From: Thalassomonas sp. RHCl1
GTDB taxonomy: Bacteria > Pseudomonadota > Gammaproteobacteria > Enterobacterales > Alteromonadaceae
Assembly: GCF_947387555.1 (NCBI RefSeq)
Contig: NZ_CANDNZ010000005.1
Location: forward strand, 372,001-436,000
Direction of reading: 5' to 3'
Length of the DNA stretch: 64,000 nt
Positions within the stretch are counted from its first letter, which is position 1. Each line of letters begins with the position of its first letter. A model generated the notes under the pieces. It was not told the DNA's origin. It saw only the letters and a list, made by a program, of their open reading frames with translations, and did no database searches. The position numbers and the translations under genes are program-made. Shown here one piece after another: positions 56,033 through 64,000 of this stretch.

Positions 56033-56658
56033 TGAACAATATTATTATCGACACCGGCTGCGCCAATCTGTTCTCGGTTGAATCGGCGGTAAAACGGTTA
56101 GGTTACCCGGTTACCATTTCAGATGACCCCAAGGTCATCAGCCAGGCGGATAAAGTATTCTTACCCGGGGTGGGCAATGCCCGCCATGCCATGGAAAATA
56201 TCCGCCAAAAGAATCTGGTGACCACAATTAAAGCATTGAAACAGCCGGTATTAGGCTTTTGTTTGGGCATGCAGCTGATGGCAGAGTCATCAACTGAAGG
56301 TGTAAAGCCTTCAACTGAAGGTGCTGCAAGTGAAGCCAACCAGGTTAACGGCTTAAATGTGATCCCAACCAGGATCTCACCATTGCAGGCAATGGGTAAG
56401 CGCCTACCCCACATGGGCTGGAATACCTTAACTTCGGTAACTGATCACCCGGTATTCACCGGTATTAACCCCGGGGATTATTTTTATTTTGTCCATAGCT
56501 TTGCTGCGCCGGTAAGCGAGTTTACCGTTGCCAGCTGTGAATACGGCAGCACTTTTTCTGCCGCCATCGCCAAAGACAATTTTATCGGCTGTCAGTTTCA
56601 CCCCGAGCGCTCCGGTGCGCTGGGCAGAAAAATCATCCAAAATTTTCTGGAGTTATAA
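56032..56658 (+). CDS. hisH: imidazole glycerol phosphate synthase, glutaminase subunit
   Basis: Supplies ammonia from glutamine to HisF. 208 residues, class I glutamine amidotransferase with Cys77 (GFCLGMQLM), His190 and Glu192 (QFHPERSG). GTG start, overlapping hisB by one base. Its last base is the first base of the mini-ORF at 56658. Confidence 0.95.
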   Translation: MNNIIIDTGCANLFSVESAVKRLGYPVTISDDPKVISQADKVFLPGVGNARHAMENIRQKNLVTTIKALKQPVLGFCLGMQLMAESSTEGVKPSTEGAASEANQVNGLNVIPTRISPLQAMGKRLPHMGWNTLTSVTDHPVFTGINPGDYFYFVHSFAAPVSEFTVASCEYGSTFSAAIAKDNFIGCQFHPERSGALGRKIIQNFLEL

Positions 56659-56720
56659 TGCAAGCAATTAATAATAAAACATTTTTACAACGTAAAGCTT
56701 CAGGAGATAAGCCATTATGA
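56658..56720 (+). CDS. 20-codon mini-ORF bridging hisH and hisA
   Basis: The gap between hisH and hisA is exactly filled by an open frame of 20 codons ([20 protein letters not shown]). Its ATG overlaps the last base of the hisH TAA (TAATG), and its TGA overlaps the hisA ATG (ATGA). If translated it would keep ribosomes coupled across the gap. hisA also has its own AGGAG (56703-56707). May be chance; coding not shown. Confidence 0.3.
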   Translation: MQAINNKTFLQRKASGDKPL

Positions 56721-57454
56721 TGATCCCGGCAATAGATTTAATTAATGGCGAAGTAGTGCGACTGTATCAGGGGGATTATCAGCAGAAAACCCAATACCAA
56801 TATTCCCCGCAGGAGCGCCAGCAAGCTTATGCAAACGCAGGTGCCAAGGTGATGCACTTTGTTGATTTAGACGGCGCCAAAGACAGCACCAAACGCCAGC
56901 TGGCCACGCTAAAAAAACTGGTCAAGCATCCCGGCATGGTGATCCAGGTCGGTGGCGGCATCCGTAATGAACAGGATGTGCAGCAACTGCTTGAACTGGG
57001 CGCAGATCGCGTAGTGATCGGCAGCCTGGCCATCAAACAACCGGCATTGGTACAAGAATGGCTGGCAAAATACGGCGGTGAAAAAATCGTGCTGGCGCTG
57101 GATATCCGCATTGATGAGCAGGGGCGTAAGCAGTTGCCTACCCATGGCTGGATCAAGAATAGCGGCATTACCTTAGAGCCCTTGCTCGATAGCTACCAAG
57201 ATGCCGGCATCAAACACGTATTATGTACCGACATCAGCAAAGACGGTACCCTGAGCGGCTCAAACGTGAGCCTTTATACTGAGCTTTGCCAAAACTACCC
57301 CGAGATAAAATGGCAGGCCTCAGGCGGTATCGGCAGCCTGGCAGACATTAAAGCCCTGATCCCCACCGGGGTCAGCGGCGTGATCCTTGGTCGCTCTTTA
57401 CTCGAAGGCAAGTTTACTTTAGAGGAGGCTATCGCATGCTGGCCAAACGGATAA
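56717..57454 (+). CDS. hisA: phosphoribosylformimino-5-aminoimidazole carboxamide ribotide isomerase
   Basis: ProFAR isomerase, (beta/alpha)8 barrel, 245 residues (E. coli 245). Catalytic Asp7 in [12 protein letters not shown] and Asp at about 129 in ALDIRID; phosphate loops [10 protein letters not shown] and [10 protein letters not shown]. Start 56717 (MMIPAID) with AGGAG upstream; the ATG at 56720 is an alternative. Overlaps hisF by 19 bases. Confidence 0.96.
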   Translation: MMIPAIDLINGEVVRLYQGDYQQKTQYQYSPQERQQAYANAGAKVMHFVDLDGAKDSTKRQLATLKKLVKHPGMVIQVGGGIRNEQDVQQLLELGADRVVIGSLAIKQPALVQEWLAKYGGEKIVLALDIRIDEQGRKQLPTHGWIKNSGITLEPLLDSYQDAGIKHVLCTDISKDGTLSGSNVSLYTELCQNYPEIKWQASGGIGSLADIKALIPTGVSGVILGRSLLEGKFTLEEAIACWPNG

Positions 57455-58215
57455 TTCCTTGCCTCGACGTCAGAGACGGCAAGGTCGTCAAGGGCGTGCA
57501 GTTTCGCAACCACGAAATCATCGGTGATATTGTGCCGCTGGCCCAGGCTTATGCCGATGCCGGGGCCGATGAACTGGTTTTTTACGATATTACCGCCAGC
57601 AGCGATGCCAGGGTGGTGGATAAAAGCTGGGTCAGACGCATTGCCGAAGTGATCGATATTCCTTTTTGTGTCGCCGGCGGCATCAAAAGCGAACAAGATG
57701 CCCAACAAATTTTAAAAATGGGTGCAGATAAGATCAGCATTAACTCCCCTGCCCTGCAAAACCCGGCGCTTATCACCAGGCTCGCCGATTATTTCGGCCA
57801 GCAGTGCGTGGTGGTGGGTATCGACAGCTTTTATGATAAAAGCACAGGCCAATACCAGGTATACCAGTTTACCGGTGATGAGAAGAAAACCTCGGCCACC
57901 AACTGGACCACCTTAGACTGGGTGAAAGAGGTGCAGGCCCTCGGCGCCGGTGAAATCGTGCTCAACTGTATGAACCAGGACGGGGTCCGTCAGGGTTATG
58001 ACCTGGAGCAGTTAACCCTGGTACGCGACATTTGCAATATTCCGTTAATCGCCTCCGGCGGCGCCGGAAGGGAGGAGCATTTTAAAGACGTCTTTAAGCA
58101 AGCCGATGTCGACGGCGCCCTGGCCGCCAGTGTCTTTCACAAAAAAATGATTGAAATAAACGTGCTAAAGCAATATTTAGCCGAGCAACAAATAGAGATC
58201 CGATTATGCAAGTAA
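57436..58215 (+). CDS. hisF: imidazole glycerol phosphate synthase, cyclase subunit
   Basis: Ring-closing subunit that uses ammonia from HisH, making IGP and AICAR. 259 residues (E. coli 258), (beta/alpha)8 barrel. Catalytic Asp11 ([15 protein letters not shown]) and Asp near 130 (VVGIDSFYD); phosphate loops [11 protein letters not shown] and [10 protein letters not shown]. Overlaps hisA (19 bases) and hisI (10 bases). Confidence 0.97.
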   Translation: MLAKRIIPCLDVRDGKVVKGVQFRNHEIIGDIVPLAQAYADAGADELVFYDITASSDARVVDKSWVRRIAEVIDIPFCVAGGIKSEQDAQQILKMGADKISINSPALQNPALITRLADYFGQQCVVVGIDSFYDKSTGQYQVYQFTGDEKKTSATNWTTLDWVKEVQALGAGEIVLNCMNQDGVRQGYDLEQLTLVRDICNIPLIASGGAGREEHFKDVFKQADVDGALAASVFHKKMIEINVLKQYLAEQQIEIRLCK

Positions 58216-58826
58216 CATTAGACAATATTGAACTGTTAGCCTGGGATAAAATGGCGGATATGTTGCCGGCCATTATCCAGCACCAGGATACCGGCGCTGT
58301 GCTGATGCAGGGGTATATGAACCGCGAAGCCCTGACCGCCAGTTTAAAAACCGGTAAAGCGACCTTTTTCAGCCGCTCGAAACAAAGGTTATGGGTTAAG
58401 GGGGAAGTTTCGGGTAACTACCTTAACCTGGATAATGTTATCTGTGACTGCGATCAAGACAGCCTGCTAATTTTCTGCCGCCCCCAGGGACCCACCTGTC
58501 ACCTGGGTACGGACTCGTGTTTTCCCGAGCAGGATATTCACCAGAAGAACTTCCTCGGTTACCTTGAGCAGGTCATAGCCTCAAGAAAAGACGATGACCC
58601 AAGCAACAGTTACACCGCCAGCTTATTTGCCAGGGGCACCACTAAAATGGCACAAAAAGTGGGAGAAGAAGGGGTTGAAGTAGCTTTAGCGGCGGTAGCC
58701 GAATCCCGGGAAGCACTATTGGGGGAATGCGCCGATTTGTTTTACCACACCTTAGTATTACTGCAGGATAAAAATATCGATCTGAGCGAAGTGATGGAGG
58801 TCTTGGCCAAACGGCATAACAAATAA
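58206..58826 (+). CDS. hisI: bifunctional phosphoribosyl-AMP cyclohydrolase/phosphoribosyl-ATP pyrophosphatase
   Basis: Fusion (HisIE), 206 residues. N-terminal cyclohydrolase (1-110) with [32 protein letters not shown] and [12 protein letters not shown] (zinc and Mg ligands). C-terminal pyrophosphatase (about 115-206) with [20 protein letters not shown] and [19 protein letters not shown]. Last gene of the his operon; order G-D-C-B-H-A-F-I is as in E. coli. Confidence 0.97.
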   Translation: MQVTLDNIELLAWDKMADMLPAIIQHQDTGAVLMQGYMNREALTASLKTGKATFFSRSKQRLWVKGEVSGNYLNLDNVICDCDQDSLLIFCRPQGPTCHLGTDSCFPEQDIHQKNFLGYLEQVIASRKDDDPSNSYTASLFARGTTKMAQKVGEEGVEVALAAVAESREALLGECADLFYHTLVLLQDKNIDLSEVMEVLAKRHNK

Positions 58827-58983
58827 GGCGCAGGCACAAAATAACTGCGCCAGGACACGGGTGATCACCACAAGGATGTGGACTAAAATTAAAATATTCT
58901 CCCGGTTCAAGTGGTACACGACATCATTTACAGCAAGGTTTTAAGCAAAGTTTTCTCCGGTTATTTTGTCTAGCAGGCAGAAG

Positions 58984-61815
58984 ATGATGCCTGCTGCCAA
59001 ACACTTACTGCTCATACTCGCCCTTGTCGGCAACCTGGCGACTGCGCGGATTTCGTTTGCATTTCCGGAGGAAGTGCCTGGTAAATTAAGCCGACAAGAG
59101 GCAGACATAGCCAAAGCCCCCGACAGCGAAAAAATTCCGCTGATTCTCGCTTTTTTATTTGAAAACGTGCATTACATGCAGGATAAATCCCTGGCTTACA
59201 GCCACCAGGCACTCGCCATTTTAGCCCGCAACCCTAACCCGGATCAGGAAAGCCAGATCATGAGTTACCTGGCGACGGCCAATATGTACCTTGGCAAAAC
59301 CGATCTGGCCAACAAGCAAGTCTCCCGGGCGCTGACAATCGCAAATGCCGACAATAATCAGGCAAACAAAGTACTTGCCTATAAGGTAGCGGGACGCATC
59401 CTGGCAAGTTTATCAGCCTCCCGCGAAGCGCTAAAACAGTATGAGCTTGCCTATAACATCGCACAGGATATTGATGATACCAGAAGCCTGGCGGGACTCT
59501 TTCGTTTGATGGCTTATGAGCACAGAGACCTATCCCAATACGGAAAGTCACTGGAATATAACCTGCGGGCTCAACAACTCTATCAGCAGCTGGGAGATAG
59601 CAAGCAGGTGGCCCACCAGGTAGCGAATATAGGGACGATTTACCGCCAGATAGGTGATCTGGAAACCGCACTTGATCACCTGTTGCAAGCGCTAGGCGTT
59701 ATGCAAGATCTCGATGATCCCCGGGCGCTGGCTATTTTATATAACAATACCGCCCGGGTATATCAAAGTATCGGGGATTATCAGCAGGCACTGCACATGT
59801 ATGATCAGTCACTAAAGCTTAAACAAACGCTAGGCTACCGCAGGGGGATCGTTTTTACCTTACTCAACCAGGGCGAAACCTACCGCCTGTCGGGAGAAAT
59901 ACCACAGGCCTTAAGCCACCTGAGACAGGCGCTTGAGTTAGCCAAAGAAATCAATCACCCGGTAAGGGAGGGGATCGCCGCATTACACCTGGGACAAATT
60001 TACCGGGAACAAGGGAACTTTGACCTGGCGGCGCAGCATTTCTCCACCGCGCTTGCGATTTTTCAAGAGGCAGACATTGAACGCCGCATTGCCGAGGTGG
60101 AGCTTGCCAGAGGAAAAATGAAAAAGATGCAGGGAAAAAATGCCGCTGCCATCCCCCATTTGCAACGCAGTATTGATATCTCCGTCAAAACCCGGGCGAA
60201 TGACACCAGGTTAAACGCCTATCAGCAACTGTCGGGGGCTTATGAACTGCTGGGTAAATTTCAGCTTGCCCTGGAGGCAAACAAAAACTATCAAAGCCTG
60301 CAGAAAGAGATCTCAAGCCAGCAAAGCCTGCAGCATATTGATGTCCTTAGGGTAAGTTATCAGCTTGATCAAAAACAGCGCCAGATCGAATCCCTGACGC
60401 AGAAAAATAAAATTTCAGCACTGGAGATCAGCAGCCAGATCGCCAAGCGCAATACCTATCTGATCGCCTTATTTTTTGTCTTTAGCCTGCTGGTCTTTAT
60501 TTATTACCGTATCAGCGCCAGAAAACAGCTTGCCATCGAACGTAAAGCCCTGGAGGAAATCAGGACCAGCAAAAAACGCTTGAAGCTTGCCCTGTGGGGC
60601 AGTGGTAATGAATTATGGGACTGGAACTTAAATAACCACCAGGTCACAAGAATTAACCACCTCAGCGACATTAACCTGCCCGGGGAGTACCCGGAAAATG
60701 ATCTCTCCACCTTAAAAGATGTGGTTCATCCGGATGATTATGACTTGTTAGTCCTTTCGCTGGAGCAATACCTAACCAGCCATTTAGGCTTTTTTGAAGC
60801 CTGCTACCGCCTGAAGCATAAAAAAGGCGGCTGGATGTGGGTACTCGATCGCGGCAAAGCGGTTGAATTTGATAGCCAGGGCAATCCTACCCGGCTCACA
60901 GGTACCTTAAGGGATATTTCCGAGCTGAAATCCCACGAGCAGGCATTGATAAAACTCAATACTGAACTTGAACTCAGGGTGGATGAACGTACAACAGCCT
61001 TAAGGGATGCCAATCAGGCATTACAGGGAAAAATAAAAGAGTTGGAAGCTTTGCAGATCACCCTGGTGGAAGTCGAAAAAATTGCCTCCCTGGGACGTTT
61101 AGTCTCAGGCATAGCCCATGAAATCAACACCCCCTTGGGCATCACCATTACTGCGGTAAGCGTATTAAAAGAACTCACCGAAAATTTTAACACCCGCTTT
61201 AACAGCAAAACGTTAACCAGGTCCCAGATGCAACATTTTATCAGGGATTTGCAAAACAGCTGTCAATTAATAGAAAACAATGTTGCCCGCTCTTCAAGCC
61301 TGATACAGACATTTAAACAAGCCTCGGTAGATAAGGATGGCGAAACCGCTAAAACCTTTGATTTACAGACTTGCATAGAAAGTGCCTTTCCCCCGTTTAA
61401 AACAGAGCTGAAGCGTTCGCGGCACACTTATGTGATCACCTGCCCCCAAGACATTGAGATGTACAGCTATCCGGATTGTTTGGTTCAGGTAATAGAAATT
61501 TTGATCCATAACTCTATTTTTCACGGTTTTGAAGATACAACCGAAAGAAAGATAACTATCGACCTCAGTGAAAAAGCAGACACGGTTGTCATCGCCTACC
61601 AGGACAATGGCCACGGCATTCGCCAGGAAAACCTTAAACAGCTATTTGAACCTTTCTTTACTACCAAACGTTATCAAAACCATACCGGACTAGGACTACA
61701 TATTGCCTATAATCAGGTAAGCCAACGGCTCGGAGGCAATATTCTTTACCACTCTCCCGCAGGACATACCGGAGCGGGTTTTACCATCAAGATCCCCGTC
61801 AATGTCGGCCGGTAA
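58984..61815 (+). CDS. TPR- and PAS-containing sensor histidine kinase
   Basis: 943 residues from ATG 58984 (MMPAAKHLLLILALVGN); the frame is open from a TTG at 58966. A signal-peptide-like N-terminus exports the first part: about ten TPR units (40-450, e.g. ATANMYLGKTDLANKQV, NTARVYQSIGDYQQALHMY). Coiled helix, one membrane helix (about 491-512, TYLIALFFVFSLLVFIYYR), a PAS fold (about 545-650, ending GTLRDISELKSHEQ), coiled coil and kinase core: H-box His712 in SGIAHEINTPLG, N-box EILIHNSIFHG and DNGHGI, then GLGLHIAYNQV. No response regulator adjacent; orphan. Confidence 0.88.
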   Translation: MMPAAKHLLLILALVGNLATARISFAFPEEVPGKLSRQEADIAKAPDSEKIPLILAFLFENVHYMQDKSLAYSHQALAILARNPNPDQESQIMSYLATANMYLGKTDLANKQVSRALTIANADNNQANKVLAYKVAGRILASLSASREALKQYELAYNIAQDIDDTRSLAGLFRLMAYEHRDLSQYGKSLEYNLRAQQLYQQLGDSKQVAHQVANIGTIYRQIGDLETALDHLLQALGVMQDLDDPRALAILYNNTARVYQSIGDYQQALHMYDQSLKLKQTLGYRRGIVFTLLNQGETYRLSGEIPQALSHLRQALELAKEINHPVREGIAALHLGQIYREQGNFDLAAQHFSTALAIFQEADIERRIAEVELARGKMKKMQGKNAAAIPHLQRSIDISVKTRANDTRLNAYQQLSGAYELLGKFQLALEANKNYQSLQKEISSQQSLQHIDVLRVSYQLDQKQRQIESLTQKNKISALEISSQIAKRNTYLIALFFVFSLLVFIYYRISARKQLAIERKALEEIRTSKKRLKLALWGSGNELWDWNLNNHQVTRINHLSDINLPGEYPENDLSTLKDVVHPDDYDLLVLSLEQYLTSHLGFFEACYRLKHKKGGWMWVLDRGKAVEFDSQGNPTRLTGTLRDISELKSHEQALIKLNTELELRVDERTTALRDANQALQGKIKELEALQITLVEVEKIASLGRLVSGIAHEINTPLGITITAVSVLKELTENFNTRFNSKTLTRSQMQHFIRDLQNSCQLIENNVARSSSLIQTFKQASVDKDGETAKTFDLQTCIESAFPPFKTELKRSRHTYVITCPQDIEMYSYPDCLVQVIEILIHNSIFHGFEDTTERKITIDLSEKADTVVIAYQDNGHGIRQENLKQLFEPFFTTKRYQNHTGLGLHIAYNQVSQRLGGNILYHSPAGHTGAGFTIKIPVNVGR

Positions 61816-62029
61816 ACTGATACAGGCCTGCTTACCAGCAAAAACAAAAGCTTAATCTTATGTAATGTGCCGTAATATTACTGATATGCAAATATGCCTA
61901 TAATCTCCCTACTAAATATTCAGGGGCAATAATGGTGTTTATTCAACTTATCAGGCCAAAATTTTGATAAGTAAAGAATAATAATATTCCCAATTTCACT
62001 GCTTGAGTTAAGTCATTAGGGAAAAAGCT

Positions 62030-62326
62030 ATGTTTAAATACTGGGCAATTAAAAAATACGGTACTAAATTATTACCTAAATTACGTAAACGTTACGGTGA
62101 ACAACACTGTTATACGGCAAGCCAGTTAAGAGCCACCGTATATCAATGTGATTTTAACCCGCAATACCTGCCTTTAGGTTATATTCTGTTCCTCAATGAA
62201 AGCGAGCTCAAGCAAGTACTCGATGCAGAATTTCCTGAGATTTCTATTCCCTGCTATAAAAAAGAATTAACGGATTTTCTTAACGGCTATAAATATCAGG
62301 GTTACCTGCAGGTATTAAGTCATTAA
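62030..62326 (+). CDS. small hypothetical protein, DUF6559-like, 98 aa
   Basis: Soluble, basic N-terminus (MFKYWAIKKYGTKLLPKLRKRY), then YTASQLRATVYQCDFNPQYLPLGYILFLNE. The KKYGxKLxPxLxKRYGxxxxYTxxQ layout recalls the DUF6559 family, a name given from memory. AGGGAAAAAG before ATG. No domain of known function. Single gene, convergent with the MAPEG gene. Confidence 0.7.
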   Translation: MFKYWAIKKYGTKLLPKLRKRYGEQHCYTASQLRATVYQCDFNPQYLPLGYILFLNESELKQVLDAEFPEISIPCYKKELTDFLNGYKYQGYLQVLSH

Positions 62327-62413
62327 ACTTGAGGGAAAGGTAATAGCTCTCCTTTCCTTTATCAAAGCGGTATCGGCTACTCTCACCTTAAACTATTTAT
62401 CACGTCCAAAAAC

Positions 62414-62440
62414 AGAGCCAAAAACTATTTTGGCTCTTTT
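62414..62440. terminator. bidirectional terminator between convergent genes
   Basis: AGAGCCAAAA (62414-62423) and TTTTGGCTCT (62428-62437) form a perfect stem with TTT after it; A-runs give T-runs on the other strand. Confidence 0.78.
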
Positions 62441-62469
62441 ACTGTACTTAATCCCTTACTTGTCTTTGT

Positions 62470-62871
62470 TCATAAAAGAAACAAGCGGATATTCTCAACC
62501 GCTAACACCAGCATAACGATAAAGGTCGAGAGCATGCCAATTTGCCGCTCACGGCTGGTGCCGATACTTTTGTTCAGTCCCATGGCATGGAATACCCGGC
62601 CAATCACCAGCACCGCCCCCAACACATGTAACAACTGGACATTACCACCAGCGGTTTCATATCCGGCCATCAAGAGCAAAGATAAAGGCATATATTCAAC
62701 AAAGTTGCCATGGATACGCACCGCTTTGATCAAGGGGCGTTGATCCTCAGCCCCTTCCCCAAGGCCTACTTTAAACTTTAGGCGCATACGGATCACATTC
62801 ACGGAATGGACGATCAGCAACAGAGTTAATAAACCGGCATAAAAACCTGTGGTGGCAAAACTAACACTCAT
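62470..62871 (-). CDS. MAPEG family membrane protein
   Basis: 133 residues, four membrane helices. MAPEG fold (eicosanoid/glutathione metabolism relatives). Start 62871 (MSVSFATTGFYAGL) with AAAGGA before it; the ATG at 62889 has none. Features: RMRLKFKVGLGEG, RIHGNFVEYMPLSLLLMAG (the conserved N-x-x-E-Y region) and FHAMGLN. In bacteria most members are uncharacterised; no partner gene. Confidence 0.85.
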   Translation of the reverse strand: MSVSFATTGFYAGLLTLLLIVHSVNVIRMRLKFKVGLGEGAEDQRPLIKAVRIHGNFVEYMPLSLLLMAGYETAGGNVQLLHVLGAVLVIGRVFHAMGLNKSIGTSRERQIGMLSTFIVMLVLAVENIRLFLL

Positions 62872-63006
62872 AATAATTCCTTTACTCAATTCAGCGGAAA
62901 ATAAAAACTGCCCCTACTGTAAAGAAATATGATGAAATTAACAGAGCCTAAAAAGAAAAAAACGTGTTTATTCAGTCAAATATGATCAAAAAATATTATT
63001 GCGGGA

Positions 63007-63032
63007 TCAAAAAAGCCCGCCAGGCGGGCTTT
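63007..63032 (-). terminator. rho-independent terminator after adk
   Basis: AAAGCCCGCC (63012-63021) and GGCGGGCTTT (63023-63032) form a perfect stem; the minus strand continues TTTTTTGATCC. Confidence 0.85.
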
Positions 63033-63054
63033 AAGTCTGAGATCTGAAAAGGGA

Positions 63055-64000
<946 letters not shown>

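Overview
The window is a chromosomal segment of a marine gammaproteobacterium. It is most likely Alteromonadales, close to Colwelliaceae such as Thalassomonas, Thalassotalea or Colwellia. The support is gene content and order read by eye: a gamma-type hisGDCBHAFI operon with a histidine-rich leader, the yoaA-tsaB pair, a divergent ubiUV/ubiT locus, a VolA-type lipase, an Slp lipoprotein, a PEP-CTERM protein and secreted S8 proteases with PPC domains. No rRNA, tRNA, CRISPR array, transposase or prophage genes were seen. Most of the window is ordinary core chromosome with accessory genes between.

Layout. 1-2.7 kb: 5' end of an M19 dipeptidase lipoprotein, two overlapping small unknown genes, a coiled-coil protein and a PEP-CTERM protein. 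2.8-7.9 kb: rsuA, then two tandem secreted subtilisin-like proteases that share a duplicated upstream leader. 8.1-14.2 kb: ubiUV (O2-independent ubiquinone hydroxylation) followed on the same strand by a ThDP decarboxylase and the roxA ribosomal oxygenase, with ubiT divergent. 14.5-18.7 kb: an FHA protein and a membrane Ser/Thr kinase with a long TPR-rich part. 18.7-25.1 kb: a hypothetical protein, a hemerythrin, a barrel-like protein, a serine hydrolase fused to TPR, and a metallo-hydrolase divergent from a TetR regulator with two operator-like palindromes between them. 25.2-33.4 kb: topA, an arginase-family enzyme, an Ig-repeat lipoprotein and a DAACS symporter. 33.5-44.3 kb: a large unknown protein, a membrane glutaredoxin, tpm, sohB, the VolA lipase, a YciK-type dehydrogenase, a secreted unknown and fadD. 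44.7-50.1 kb: an alpha/beta hydrolase, slp, an M50-like protein, a small unknown, tsaB and yoaA. 50.3-51.1 kb: a 42-nt perfect hairpin, a Cys-rich secreted peptide and a small unknown. 51.3-58.8 kb: the his operon with leader and attenuator. 59-64 kb: a TPR/PAS histidine kinase, two small proteins and adk.

How the genes work together. The his cluster encodes the whole route from PRPP/ATP to histidine, with overlapping or near-touching genes and attenuation by a leader peptide carrying six consecutive His codons. UbiU, UbiV and UbiT form the anaerobic quinone hydroxylation set. The FHA protein (with a possible winged-helix C-terminus) and the kinase next to it look like a phospho-signalling pair. 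Secreted proteases, the lipase, FadD and the symporter suggest a heterotroph using polymers and lipids.

The less explained items are: the FHA/kinase pair; the duplicated protease leader with an inverted heptamer pair at identical spacing; the TetR operator pair; the 20-codon mini-ORF bridging hisH and hisA; the small Cys-rich secreted peptide beside a perfect hairpin; and the 53/93-aa overlapping pair near the left edge. All functions are inferred from motifs read directly; no database search was run.
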